Shown piece by piece: positions 1-9,204 of a stretch of 43,613 bases of DNA. The position numbers and the translations under genes are program-made. Source of the DNA: an uncultured Planctomycetaceae bacterium (GTDB taxonomy: Bacteria > Planctomycetota > Planctomycetia > Pirellulales > Pirellulaceae); the NCBI GenBank assembly GCA_937862885.1, contig CALMEE010000076.1:1-43613 (forward strand), written 5' to 3'. The notes beneath the pieces are model-generated. The model was not told where the DNA came from and searched no databases. It saw only the letters and a program-made list of their open reading frames with translations. Positions within the stretch are counted from its first letter, which is position 1; each line of letters opens with the position of its first letter.

Positions 1-80
1 CAGTTAGATTTTCCCATAGCGCGCAAATGTAGCCGCGCAAGCGCGGCCACATCTTCTTCTCAAATCCGGAAGCATTTGTA

Positions 81-323
81 CTATCGATTTAGCTCGGCAT
101 TCGCGCGAGCGGCTTTCAGCGCGTTGGCCTCGTTCGTCAGCTTAAACTCGGGGCCTTTCGGGAAATACTGCAAGTCGTCTTTGAGGTAGTATGCACTGGG
201 CAGAGTCTGACCACCCACGCTGACTTGACATCCGCTAAATGCTGCACAACTCAAAACGGCGGCTCCCAAAGCGAGCATGCCGGCAACCGATCGAGTCAGC
301 CAGTGTTTTCGTGTCTTCTTCAT
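81..323 (-). CDS. Small predicted lipoprotein
   Basis: An 80-residue protein with a basic start (MKKTRKHW), a hydrophobic stretch at about residues 13-30 and a lipobox-like FSGC ending at Cys32, so it should be exported and lipidated at Cys32. The mature part is only about 49 residues; it contains YYLKDDLQYFPKGPEF and ends in an Ala-rich helix-forming tail. My impression from memory is that short lipoproteins with a 'YYLKDD...YFPKGPEFKL' core recur in Pirellulales, but I cannot check this and know no function. It is divergent from the CHAT gene to its right. The lipobox and charge pattern make it likely to be real despite its size. Confidence 0.7.
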   Translation of the reverse strand: MKKTRKHWLTRSVAGMLALGAAVLSCAAFSGCQVSVGGQTLPSAYYLKDDLQYFPKGPEFKLTNEANALKAARANAELNR

Positions 324-434
324 CTTGAATGCCCGGAATCAACAATGTTCTTGGAAACGTGCCCAGTCCCCTGCCCAACCAAAAACTCTTGGTCCAATGC
401 AGATAATTGGCACAATCGGTAAAATTGTTATCGG

Positions 435-462
435 TTGACAGTTGGCCAGACTTTGAAACAAT
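435..462 (+). promoter_or_regulatory. Possible sigma-70-like promoter for the CHAT gene
   Basis: TTGACA at 435-440 matches the -35 consensus exactly. AACAAT at 457-462, 16 bases further on, matches four of six -10 positions. It points toward the CHAT gene about 285 bases downstream. One exact hexamer is weak evidence, and planctomycete promoters are poorly defined. Confidence 0.2.
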
Positions 463-734
463 TCAACAAGTTTGCTGATTCCCGCCATAACCGACGAAAA
501 TTGACTTCTTTACAGATTACCCATTTCCCCGATCCTGCGAAAAATTTCCAACAAGATCGCGTCAGCGATCGCTAGGGGTTCATTTGGCTTAAAGAGAATA
601 CAGCCCATTTCCGCCCACTTTTCCGACCTGGAACTCTGTTGGTTGCAGCACAGGTATTCCTGGCTAAGTCGGTAAATCGATTACTTTGTCCCGTGGAAAC
701 AGCTATGATAGTGTACAAGGGCAAATCCAAACAC

Positions 735-740
735 AGGAAG
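735..740 (+). promoter_or_regulatory. Ribosome binding site setting the CHAT gene start
   Basis: AGGAAG followed by six bases and then ATG at 747. The peptide from 747 opens with a clear signal sequence, so this site supports 747 over the upstream TTG at 639. Confidence 0.6.
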
Positions 741-746
741 AAAAAC

Positions 747-3700
747 ATGCGTATTCGTGCACCTCTCAGTGTCCTCAACCTGCTGGCATTCGCGCTTGTC
801 TTCCAATTTGGCGGTTTGCCGGCAGCCGGGCAAAACGTTCCGCGGACACAAAGCCTGCCCAATCAAAGGTATTACGACGCGCTTCCGCTGTATTACGCCG
901 GGGACTATTCCCGTGCCCTCACCCTCTTTCGTGCAGGTGCAACTGGGGCCTACCAGGATTCCAACGGGCGATTTTTGGATTCCATTTGTTTCTTCACGAT
1001 GATGGGGGAATGCAATTTCCAAGTCGGTAATTATGTCGACGCCATTGAGCAGTACGAAGCCGCCATCAGCCTATACACAAATCTGAGCAATTGGCCGCGC
1101 CGCACGACCTTCCCCACGCAAATCGTCGAAGCCGCCAACGCTACATCGCAAGCCAGAATCAACTGGTGGACCTCAGGACGAGGAGCCTCGATCGGAGTCT
1201 TTCCGAAAATGAGCGTCATGATCGGAGATATCGATGCTCTGGAACGGACCTTGCGCGACGGAGGGGGAGCCGTGAATCCAGCTGCGTTGCGGTCGGTGGA
1301 CATCCCCGAGGTCATGCGTTGCGCAGCCTTGGCCATTCATCGCCGAAATGTGATCAAAGGTCCGGTCAACAAACACGATCCGTTCACGCGGAATATGCTG
1401 ACGCAACTCAGTGCCAATCGATCGGGCGTCGGAACGATGAGCGGCGTGTGGCAGGCAGTCTTATACGGTCTGGCCCAATCGTCCGCGGGCCAGGATGCGC
1501 AGGCTGCGACCACCCTTAACCAAGCGTTGCAGATTAACGGCTTCGATCATCCTTCCACCCCCATCGCGTTATTGGAGATGGGGTTTATCGCCAGCCGCAA
1601 AGAAGAATTTTCGGGGGCCATCCAGCTCTTCATGGAATCAGCGTACTGTGGTGCCCTGTTCCAGCAATATGATATCGTGGCCGACGCGCTGCACGCGGCC
1701 ACCATCGCACAGATGCAACTCGATCGCAGCCAGGTTTTTGCGCCGTTGCCGACCGTTGCCGAATGGGCTAATCGCGTGAGTCGTTCACGCAGCTTGACTG
1801 CTTCGGCGATTGGCGATTGGATTTGGGCCACGGCGGAAAGCGGCGCAGCGGATGAGGCTGTCTTGCTCATTGCGCAAAATGCCTCCCGCACGCTGAGACA
1901 GGGAAACCTCAGCGAGAGTCGCACCGGCACGTTGTGGCTCTATGCTTCGGCCTTGGCTAACTCGATCAAAGGTGACGGAAAGAGTGCTGCGCGCGATCTC
2001 GAAAGATTCCTGGAGGCGGCCAGCCGCACCTCGCTCTGGCTATATCAGGTCGCTTTGGCCGATAGTCTGGTCGTTTCCAATCGGGTTGCTGAGCGCGCCG
2101 CCGACGCGTTGTACAGCGAAGTGCTCCGCGATCCAACGCGACAAGATTGGCTCTCCCAGCCGATGGAATCGATTGCTTTCCTCGTCTCTCCGCATATCGC
2201 CCCAATGCGGCGTTGGCATGCCATCAATATTCGGTTGCGGGCGGATACCAAGGCCCTCGAAATCACGGACTTGATTCGCCGACATCGCTATTTCAATGCA
2301 CTCCCCTTGGGTGGCCGAGACCTGGCTCTGCGCTGGGTTGCCACGGCCCCCGCGGAAGGGCTCTCCGAGAATGCCAAGAAGCAACAAGCTGAATTGCTGA
2401 GCAAATACCCTCGCCTAAAAGAACTAGCCACCAGCGCCGAAAATCTCGCGCGGCAATTACGCTCTATTCCCGTAACACCACCACGCAACAGCGAAGCGAT
2501 TCGTAACCAAAAAGCTTGGCTGGATGAGTTGACCGCCGTGGAAACCGAACGTGAGTTATTATTGCAAGCCATCGCCCTGCGTCGCGAACCATGTGAAATG
2601 GCATTCCCCCCGTTTGTCCCGTTACAGCAAATCCAATCGAACCTAACCGACAAGCAATTGATCATCGCCTGTTTCTTTGACGGCGACCAATACTACATCA
2701 ACCTGATTTCCAAGAACTCCTACTCTTCTGAGGCAACGATTGCGGCACAAACGGTCGACCAAGAACTCAACAAATTCTTCAAAGAAATGGGTTTGGGTGT
2801 TCAAGGGGGAACGTTGCCACTGGACGGACTGGATGGCGACGGTTGGCGACAAGCGGCCCGCACCATTTCAGCGATGCTGTTTCCACGCGTTCGGCCAGAT
2901 TTGCTCAACAACTACAGCGAAGTGATCGTCGTTCCCGACGGAGCATTGTGGTATTTTCCCTTTGAATTGTTGCAAATAGGCAATACTGAACAATCGGAGA
3001 ATTTGTGCGATTCCATCGACGTTCGCTATGCACCGACCTTGTCAACCGTTTTCCCCGACCAACGACGGCGACAGAGGTTTCCCAAAATGTTGGTCGTCAC
3101 CGGACGCACGCACACTCGTGATGATGCTTCCCGCTCAACACAAGCCTTTGAAGAGTTGAAAAAGTCGATCGCCAATGCAGAAGTCATCGATAAATCCAGC
3201 AAGCTTCAGTCAAACTTGATCAGCACGTTCGTCGGGCAGGTGATCGTGTGGGACGATATTGACGGCACGAAACCATCGATGGCGCTGTCGCCGATGAGCT
3301 ACGACGCCGGTCGGACGGGTGGCAGTCTTGCCAATTGGACCGTGCTGCCCTGGTCGAACGTGGATCAACTGATCTTACCCGGATTCCGCTCAGGTGTGGG
3401 TGGGGCCAGGGTAATGAATTTGCACGGCGAAGAGTTGTTCCTGTTGTCGTGTAGCATGTTGGCATCCGGTACGAAATCGATGCTAATCAGCCGCTGGCCA
3501 GTCGGCGGAGCAACAACCTTGGAGTTGACCAAACAATTTGCCATCGAGTCCAATCACGTCCCGCCCCTTCAAGCCTGGCGGCGCAGCCTTCAATTGCTCA
3601 AAGAAACTGAAGTGGACGCGGCCCCCGAACCACGCGTGCGCGACTCGCGCGTCAAGCAACAAGTCAAAGCCGAGCACCCGGTTTTTTGGGCCAGCTATCT

Positions 3701-3821
3701 GTGGATTGACCTCGCCGCAGCCGAACTGCAAGACAACGACGATCAAATCGATCAGGCGGACGATAATAACCCGCAGCCACAAGACAACGACAACAACAAT
3801 GGCGACGACGGCGGCGACTAA
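747..3821 (+). CDS. Exported TPR/CHAT-domain protein, probable pseudo-protease
   Basis: 1024 residues from ATG 747. A signal peptide is evident (MRIRAPLSVLNLLAFALVF..., cleavage near PAAGQ). The N-terminal two thirds is helical TPR-like sequence, e.g. ALPLYYAGDYSRALTLF and CNFQVGNYVDAIEQYEAAIS. The C-terminal part, roughly residues 640-1000, is a CHAT (caspase-like) domain ending in LISRWPVGGATT around Trp917. In active CHAT proteases His sits in an 'HxxxHG'-like strand and Cys in 'LSAC'. My alignment by eye puts VIVWDD (832-837) and LILPGF (875-880) there, so both catalytic residues appear to be absent. The tail is very acidic and Asn/Asp-rich. It stands alone before the polysaccharide locus. 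Its role is unknown; a scaffold is the simplest idea. Confidence 0.85.
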   Translation: MRIRAPLSVLNLLAFALVFQFGGLPAAGQNVPRTQSLPNQRYYDALPLYYAGDYSRALTLFRAGATGAYQDSNGRFLDSICFFTMMGECNFQVGNYVDAIEQYEAAISLYTNLSNWPRRTTFPTQIVEAANATSQARINWWTSGRGASIGVFPKMSVMIGDIDALERTLRDGGGAVNPAALRSVDIPEVMRCAALAIHRRNVIKGPVNKHDPFTRNMLTQLSANRSGVGTMSGVWQAVLYGLAQSSAGQDAQAATTLNQALQINGFDHPSTPIALLEMGFIASRKEEFSGAIQLFMESAYCGALFQQYDIVADALHAATIAQMQLDRSQVFAPLPTVAEWANRVSRSRSLTASAIGDWIWATAESGAADEAVLLIAQNASRTLRQGNLSESRTGTLWLYASALANSIKGDGKSAARDLERFLEAASRTSLWLYQVALADSLVVSNRVAERAADALYSEVLRDPTRQDWLSQPMESIAFLVSPHIAPMRRWHAINIRLRADTKALEITDLIRRHRYFNALPLGGRDLALRWVATAPAEGLSENAKKQQAELLSKYPRLKELATSAENLARQLRSIPVTPPRNSEAIRNQKAWLDELTAVETERELLLQAIALRREPCEMAFPPFVPLQQIQSNLTDKQLIIACFFDGDQYYINLISKNSYSSEATIAAQTVDQELNKFFKEMGLGVQGGTLPLDGLDGDGWRQAARTISAMLFPRVRPDLLNNYSEVIVVPDGALWYFPFELLQIGNTEQSENLCDSIDVRYAPTLSTVFPDQRRRQRFPKMLVVTGRTHTRDDASRSTQAFEELKKSIANAEVIDKSSKLQSNLISTFVGQVIVWDDIDGTKPSMALSPMSYDAGRTGGSLANWTVLPWSNVDQLILPGFRSGVGGARVMNLHGEELFLLSCSMLASGTKSMLISRWPVGGATTLELTKQFAIESNHVPPLQAWRRSLQLLKETEVDAAPEPRVRDSRVKQQVKAEHPVFWASYLWIDLAAAELQDNDDQIDQADDNNPQPQDNDNNNGDDGGD

Positions 3822-5121
3822 CTCAGGTTCTGCAGGCGTCTAGGTCTGACTACTCCTACCTGCCAGCGGTGGGTCGTTGGGCAATGGCAGCGGTAAAATT
3901 GTATCGCAAGCTCAAGTTGGAAACGAATAAGGCTTTGCCAACGTTGGTTGCTCTCCCGACAGTCGACGCAAGAGTTAGCTTGTCAAACTGGACGACGAAT
4001 TCGAGCGAATGGATAGGAACGCTCAACCGTGAAACAGTTGTGGTGTCGGCATGAGCACGTGATAATTTCAGCCCGACAAATTTTATCGACGCCAGATGTG
4101 CAACGCAGCCCTTGTAGCTTCACAGGATCAAACAGGTTAAGTAGCGGAGTCGATTCTACTTTCTATCTACCTCGGAGCGATGTGCACTTTCGAAATAGGC
4201 TCGTCGCAGTCTGGTTGATGCGATCACTCGATCATTGGGCGGCAAGGCTAAATCTCATTGAAACGGATTAACGCGCGAGATTCACTCGTTGGGACCTGCA
4301 GTTCCAGGTGGCAGTTTTTTGCGATCGGTTTAGCGCCAGCGCGCCAATAGCCAGAGGCAAAATTCATCATCCCTTAATCTTGCCCACATTGCCAAGAGTT
4401 AACGAGACCGAATTACCTCTACAATGATAACAACCGGTAAATTTCCAGGTCAGGCGATTCGCAATGCGTTGACAACGAACATTATTCTTCTATTCTGAAT
4501 AGTGGGGCGGAAAACGGGGGAAAGGCGCAACATTTTTTGTGGTTCATTGCCCATTGCTCACCCGCCAGACGTATCGATCGGGCCGCAATTAAGGTCAACT
4601 TAATGCTGCAAATGTGTCCGAAGGCAGTCCAATGCAGGATGCTTTTTGAAGTACATGGCGACGGAACGATTACCCTGCCCAACCGATTTTTGATGCGTCC
4701 GAGTTTCTTGTTTTTCCGTTTCGAAATACCTTGCCATTCAAGGCAAGCAACTTTTTCAAAACTTAAAAAACTCGGAAGAAGATTTGGTTGACAACCGAGT
4801 GTGTCACCCACGGGAACGGAGTGCGCGCCGGCCAACTCCTGTTTTTTTCAAGCAATCCGACCAGTCGCCGTTAATGAAATTTTGAGCGTGTCGATGCATT
4901 CGATGAGGTGAAGCTCACGTTTGTTTACGGCGCATATTTGACACAAATTATGAGTATCACAGCCCGCTGTTTGTGATTAACATAACGGGAGTGAGGGCAT
5001 TTGGTGGCCCGATAGTGTATTTACTTACGTGCGTACCACCAGATAACTCCTTGATTCAACCTGTCCTGCCCAATTTTCTGCCATTTAAGCCACACCCCGT
5101 ACTCCTTCCCAAGACAAATTC
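3822..5121. other. 1.3-kb region without a recognisable gene
   Basis: No frame shows a protein I recognise; the longest frames (about 60-117 codons) have erratic composition and no motif. I found no tRNA, JUMPstart-like element or clear terminator. The right part is AT-rich and presumably holds the promoter of the polysaccharide locus, but I could not find a convincing -35/-10 pair (a TTGACA at 4939-4944 has no -10 partner). Confidence 0.5.
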
Positions 5122-7041
5122 ATGAACCAAACCAACGCGGATTCAACGCTGCCAACCGGGAATCCAATTTCCGATCGTCGTCTCCCAGAATGGTTGTTGG
5201 CGATTCGCATTCCGCTGATTGCGGTTGCTCATTTGCTGATTTTTTCGGTGACGTGGATTTTGGCGTTTGTCATTCGCTTTGACGCCGCTGTTCCGCCGAA
5301 CATGCTGCGAATTTGTTGGATGTCATTACCGATCGTGGTCCCTATCCAGCTCTTGGCCTTTTACTTTTGCAAGACCTATCACGGTTGGTGGCGATATGTG
5401 ACCTTTCGCGACTTGGTTTCGTTTGTAAAACCACTTGTCATCAGCTATCTGATTATCAATGCAATTGCCTATCTAGTACTCCCTTTTAATATCCCGCGAT
5501 CGATTCCAATTATTCAGGTCCTGTTGGCGGGATTGATGTTGGCTGTCTTGCGTTCCAGTTGGCGAATCGCCAAAGAAGGTGTCTTGCCGCTGGTCAAACC
5601 TGCCAAAGCGAAAATCCGAGCGTTCATCGTTAGCAATCATCATGAAACACTTGTGCTCGCCAATCAGATTAATTCCCAACAACGCTCGACCACTCGCATC
5701 GTGGGCATCTTGTGTTTTGAAAAGCACTTAATCGGAGCCATGCGTGCCGGGATTCCCATCTTGGGGACGCCCGATGACGCGCCGCGATTAGCGGCCAAGC
5801 ACGATGTGCAACAAGTTTGGTTTATCGCTGGCTCGCTCTCCGGTGCACAGATTATTGAGATGAAGAAGCGGTTTGATGAAGCTGGCCTGATCAGCAAAGT
5901 GATTCCTGCTGCCACCGACCGCAATCCCGGAAGCAGCTTCATCCCCGTGCGCGAAATCGACATCAATGATCTGCTCCGCCGCGAACCTGTCGATTTGGAC
6001 AGCGACCAGATCGCCGCCGAGATCGCCGGATCACGCGTCATGGTTACGGGTGCAGGTGGCAGTATCGGTTCCGAACTCTGCCGACAATTGCTGCGGTTTA
6101 ACCCCAGCCACTTGATCTTGGTGGATCACCGCGAGAATAGCGTGTTTATGATCCACAACGAACTGAATCACTTGCAGGCGGGAGACCTGTCGATCACCGA
6201 GTTGATCCCGGCTGTCGGCGATATCCTGGATGCGCCGCGGATGACTCAACTATTCGAAGAGTTTCAACCGCAATACGTCTATCACGCGGCGGCCCACAAG
6301 CATGTAGGATTGATGGAAAGCAACGCGGGCGAAGCAATCAAGAATAACGTCCTGGGCACTAAACAGGTAGCGGATCTGGCCAACGAATTCGGCGTTATCA
6401 AATTTGTGCTGGTCTCGACCGACAAAGCCGTAAATCCGACCAGCGTTATGGGGTGCACCAAACAACTAGCGGAACGTTATGTTTTATCTTTAGGCAGCCA
6501 ATCGAAAACACAATACGTCGTCGTGCGTTTTGGTAACGTGTTGGGCTCGGCCGGCAGTGTGGTACCGCTGTTCAAAGAGCAAATCGCTCGTGGCGGTCCG
6601 ATCACGATTACCGACCCGCGGATGACACGCTTCTTCATGACGATTCCTGAAGCCACGCAATTGATTTTGCAGGCTGGATCGATGGGAGAAGGCGGAGAAA
6701 TTTTTGTGCTCGATATGGGTGATCAAATTCGCGTCGTGGAACTCGCCGAAAAGATGATCGAACTCGCTGGGTTGCCTCGCTCGGCCATCGAAATCAAATT
6801 TGTCGGCGCTCGTCCCGGTGAAAAACTTTTTGAAGAACTGTATCTTGATGAGGAGCAGGCCATCAAGACCACGCATCACAAGATCTTCGCGGCCAGACAT
6901 CGTGCCTTAAACTTTGAAGACGTGTTGCAGAGCATCGATCAACTGGCTCGTCTCGCCACCGCACCCAACGACATCATCCGCGATCAACTGAAACAATTCA
7001 TCCCCGAGTATCACCTCGATGAAGAAAAAGTGAAGAGTTAG
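5122..7041 (+). CDS. Membrane nucleoside-diphosphate-sugar 4,6-dehydratase (PglF/WbpM/CapD family)
   Basis: 639 residues, the usual size of the large membrane-bound form. Four hydrophobic segments occupy about residues 25-150, followed by a CoA-binding-like linker domain and a short-chain dehydrogenase domain. The NAD(P)-binding glycine motif is GAGGSIG at 310-316. The catalytic region is STDKAVNPTSVMGCTK, with Met443 in the usual Tyr position and Lys447, as is normal for this subfamily. The family converts UDP-GlcNAc to UDP-4-keto-6-deoxy-HexNAc at the inner membrane, the first step to bacillosamine, QuiNAc or FucNAc. PglC-, PglD- and PglA-like genes lie near the right end of the window, so a Pgl-type initiating sugar is plausible. 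The matching PglE-type aminotransferase is not obvious here. Confidence 0.93.
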   Translation: MNQTNADSTLPTGNPISDRRLPEWLLAIRIPLIAVAHLLIFSVTWILAFVIRFDAAVPPNMLRICWMSLPIVVPIQLLAFYFCKTYHGWWRYVTFRDLVSFVKPLVISYLIINAIAYLVLPFNIPRSIPIIQVLLAGLMLAVLRSSWRIAKEGVLPLVKPAKAKIRAFIVSNHHETLVLANQINSQQRSTTRIVGILCFEKHLIGAMRAGIPILGTPDDAPRLAAKHDVQQVWFIAGSLSGAQIIEMKKRFDEAGLISKVIPAATDRNPGSSFIPVREIDINDLLRREPVDLDSDQIAAEIAGSRVMVTGAGGSIGSELCRQLLRFNPSHLILVDHRENSVFMIHNELNHLQAGDLSITELIPAVGDILDAPRMTQLFEEFQPQYVYHAAAHKHVGLMESNAGEAIKNNVLGTKQVADLANEFGVIKFVLVSTDKAVNPTSVMGCTKQLAERYVLSLGSQSKTQYVVVRFGNVLGSAGSVVPLFKEQIARGGPITITDPRMTRFFMTIPEATQLILQAGSMGEGGEIFVLDMGDQIRVVELAEKMIELAGLPRSAIEIKFVGARPGEKLFEELYLDEEQAIKTTHHKIFAARHRALNFEDVLQSIDQLARLATAPNDIIRDQLKQFIPEYHLDEEKVKS

Positions 7042-7392
7042 ACGGATGAGTAGAGTTCAATAAGACCGGCGCCTCGTCGGCTTAGTGATCGTTCGGCTTT
7101 AGGAAAGGCCTTGGGACATGTCGACCTCCGGCCAGTTCGTCTGGCCTAAGCTATAGTTTGCCAAGCTAGAAACTCACGCCCGTGTCCGCTCTCCCGGCCG
7201 CATTTCAAAAAAGTCGAACGATCTCTTCCACCTGTGGTACGTTCGCCTTCTCGCTAACCCGTGAACAAACAAGATTCAATTCGAACTCGCCCAGCTTGCG
7301 CCCCTCTCGCCCAGCTTGCGCCACTGACAATCAACGGCGAGTGATGCCAAGTTCTTAAACTCGTTATTTAATCACCCGAAACCATAGAAAAC
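7042..7392. other. Intergenic region between dehydratase and dehydrogenase genes
   Basis: About 350 bases with no coding signal in any frame. It holds a 17-nt direct repeat (listed separately). A weak GC-rich dyad near 7063-7078 could act as a terminator but lacks a clear T-run. Confidence 0.45.
7286..7322. repeat. 17-nt direct repeat, two copies
   Basis: CTCGCCCAGCTTGCGCC occurs at 7286-7302 and again at 7306-7322, exactly 20 bases apart. The two copies are identical. It lies about 70 bases upstream of the UDP-sugar dehydrogenase gene. It could be a small tandem duplication or a binding site; nothing distinguishes these. Confidence 0.7.
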
Positions 7393-8655
7393 ATGCAAAC
7401 ACTAGCTATTATCGGACTCGGTTATGTCGGTTTACCGTTAGCCGTTGAGTTCGGAAAAAAGTACCCGACGCTGGGCTTCGACATCAACCCGGCCCGAATT
7501 GCTGAACTGCAAGCCGGACGCGACTCGACACTAGAAGTTGAACCCGAGGAATTGGCTGCGGCCAAGCACCTCACGTTTCATCACGACATCGAGGCACTCA
7601 AACAGGCAACCGTGTATATTGTCACCGTGCCGACTCCCATCGATCGTCATAAACGCCCGGACCTTGGCCCATTGGTTAAAGCCAGCCGCATGTTAGGCAA
7701 AGTGATCAAGCCTGGGGACATCGTGATCTACGAATCGACTGTCTACCCCGGAGCAACTGAAGAAGACTGCATACCTCTGATCGAGCAAGAATCGGGGCTC
7801 GAGTACAACGTCGACTTTTTTGCCGGTTACAGCCCCGAGCGCATCAACCCTGGCGACAAGCAGCATCGGTTGACTACGATTAAGAAGGTTACATCGGGCT
7901 CGACGCCGGAAGTCGCTGAAACAGTCGACCAACTCTACCGCTCGATTATTACGGCGGGCACGCACAAGGCGTCCAGCATTCGCGTGGCGGAAGCCGCCAA
8001 AGTGATTGAGAACACCCAGCGTGATTTGAACATTGCTCTGGTGAATGAGCTGGCGTTGATTTTTCATCGCATCGGCATTGATACCTTAGAAGTATTGGAA
8101 GCAGCCGGTACCAAATGGAATTTTCTGCCTTTTCGGCCAGGCTTGGTTGGTGGGCACTGTATCGGCGTCGATCCGTATTATTTGACCCATAAAGCCCAGG
8201 AATTGGGTCATACGCCGGAAGTGATTTTGGCAGGTCGCCGCATCAACGACAACATGGGCCATTACGTCGTTACGGAAGTCGTCAAATTGATGCTGAAACG
8301 TCGCATCCACGTCGAGGACGCCAATGTTTTAATACTCGGACTTACGTTCAAAGAAAACTGCCCCGATCTGCGCAACACACGGGTGATCGATATCGTCAAC
8401 GAATTCCGTGACTATGGGGCCAACATTGACGTGTACGATCCGTGGGTCAGCAGTGCGGAGGCAGAGCACGAATACGGCATCACCCCCGTCAACGAACCGG
8501 CACCGGGCAAGTACGACGCTATCATTTTGGCCGTAGCCCATAATCAGTTCGTCGAACTGGGCATCGAGTCGATCCGCCGATATGGACGCCGCGAGTGCGT
8601 GGTCTACGACATCAAATCCGTGCTCGGCAAATCCTGCGTCGACGGACGACTATGA
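7393..8655 (+). CDS. tviB: UDP-N-acetylhexosamine 6-dehydrogenase (TviB/WbpO-type)
   Basis: 420 residues. The N-terminal NAD-binding motif is IGLGYVGLP, followed by [16 protein letters not shown] and a TLEVEPEEL region typical of the TviB/WbpO/CapL branch rather than UDP-glucose dehydrogenase (Ugd). The catalytic cysteine is Cys256 in [12 protein letters not shown]. The C-terminal UDP-binding domain contains [18 protein letters not shown]. The family oxidises C6 of UDP-GalNAc or UDP-GlcNAc in two NAD-dependent steps to give a uronic acid, which makes the polymer acidic. Substrate choice between GlcNAc and GalNAc cannot be read from motifs alone. Its stop codon is followed within 14 bases by a heptamer repeat array. 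Confidence 0.92.
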   Translation: MQTLAIIGLGYVGLPLAVEFGKKYPTLGFDINPARIAELQAGRDSTLEVEPEELAAAKHLTFHHDIEALKQATVYIVTVPTPIDRHKRPDLGPLVKASRMLGKVIKPGDIVIYESTVYPGATEEDCIPLIEQESGLEYNVDFFAGYSPERINPGDKQHRLTTIKKVTSGSTPEVAETVDQLYRSIITAGTHKASSIRVAEAAKVIENTQRDLNIALVNELALIFHRIGIDTLEVLEAAGTKWNFLPFRPGLVGGHCIGVDPYYLTHKAQELGHTPEVILAGRRINDNMGHYVVTEVVKLMLKRRIHVEDANVLILGLTFKENCPDLRNTRVIDIVNEFRDYGANIDVYDPWVSSAEAEHEYGITPVNEPAPGKYDAIILAVAHNQFVELGIESIRRYGRRECVVYDIKSVLGKSCVDGRL

Positions 8656-8668
8656 ACCAATCACCCAC

Positions 8669-8731
8669 AACAACCAACAACCAACAACCAAGAACCAAGA
8701 ACTAAGAACTAAGAACTAAGAACTAAGAACT
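8669..8731. repeat. Heptanucleotide repeat array A1
   Basis: Nine contiguous 7-mers in perfect phase: AACAACC three times (8669-8689), AAGAACC once (8690-8696) and AAGAACT five times (8697-8731). It fills most of the space between the UDP-sugar dehydrogenase stop and the four-helix-bundle start. It resembles the short tandemly repeated repetitive (STRR) sequences described in cyanobacteria in having a 7-nt unit. It is not a CRISPR: the units are too short and have no spacers. Confidence 0.95.
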
Positions 8732-8742
8732 ACCTTCCTATC

Positions 8743-9135
8743 ATGAAAATCGCGAGGTTCGAGGACATCGAAGGCTGGCAACTTGCACGGCAGCTTACGC
8801 GAGAGGTTTACGCATTAACGAAACTCGAGTCCTTTTCGCGGGATTTTGGATTATTGGATCAGATTCGCAGGGCGGCGGGATCGACGATGCACAACATAGC
8901 CGAGGGGTTTGACGGGGGCAGCAACGCCGAATTTGTGAAATTTTTGCGGTACGCGCAGCGATCGTGTACAGAAGTCAAGAGTCAGTTGTATGTAGCAATT
9001 GATCAAAGCTACATCAGTCAGGAGCAGTTTGATAAGACCGACCAGTTAGCATCAGCCACGCACGCCAAAATAGGCGGCTTCATCCGATACTTAATAAACA
9101 ACCCCGAACCCCCAAAACCAAAAACTAAGAACTAA
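8743..9135 (+). CDS. Four-helix-bundle protein (S23/IVP family)
   Basis: 130 residues, the normal size for this family. The hallmark order is present: FEDIEGWQLARQL (helix 1), RDFGLLDQIRRAAGSTMHNIAEGFDGGSNAEFVKFL (helices 2-3, written here as the family core), then a last helix GGFIRYLINN. The family was first seen encoded in 23S rRNA intervening sequences and is related to the Avd protein of diversity-generating retroelements; its cellular role is unknown. The last residues PPKPKTKN and the TAA stop are encoded by the flanking AAGAACT repeats, so the array has grown into the coding end. A frameshifted relative lies at 10914. It sits inside sugar genes but has no evident sugar function. Confidence 0.88.
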   Translation: MKIARFEDIEGWQLARQLTREVYALTKLESFSRDFGLLDQIRRAAGSTMHNIAEGFDGGSNAEFVKFLRYAQRSCTEVKSQLYVAIDQSYISQEQFDKTDQLASATHAKIGGFIRYLINNPEPPKPKTKN

Positions 9136-9196
9136 GAACTAAGAACAGCGCAGCCATCAACCAAGAACTACGAACCAAGAACCAAGAACAGCGAAG
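9113..9196. repeat. Heptanucleotide repeat array A2
   Basis: Two phased runs of the AAGAACY unit: 9113-9147 (CAAAACC, AAAAACT, AAGAACT, AAGAACT, AAGAACA) and 9163-9190 (AAGAACT, ACGAACC, AAGAACC, AAGAACA). Each run ends in nearly the same suffix, AAGAACAGCGCAG at 9141-9153 and AAGAACAGCGAAG at 9184-9196. The first run covers the last codons and stop of the four-helix-bundle gene. Confidence 0.93.
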
Positions 9197-9204
9197 CTTT
9201 CCCC

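Larger units (their letters stand above)
324..746. other. Divergent intergenic region
   Basis: About 420 bases between the lipoprotein gene (leftward) and the CHAT gene (rightward). It should carry promoters for both. Apart from one weak -35/-10 pair and the ribosome binding site listed separately, I see no gene or strong repeat. In-frame TTG codons upstream of 747 extend the CHAT reading frame to 639, but the added peptide is basic and unlike a signal peptide. Confidence 0.5.

Noticed and set aside
639..746. Extended N-terminus for the CHAT protein
   Set aside because: Starts with TTG, lacks a ribosome binding site, and the added residues would bury the signal peptide beginning at 747.
4482..4835. 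Minus-strand frame of 117 codons
   Set aside because: Irregular composition, no motif and no start signal; looks like chance in non-coding sequence.
4939..4944. TTGACA as a -35 box for the polysaccharide locus
   Set aside because: No -10-like hexamer 16-18 bases downstream.
7693..8067. Antisense gene within the UDP-sugar dehydrogenase
   Set aside because: Shadow frame of a strongly conserved gene on the + strand.
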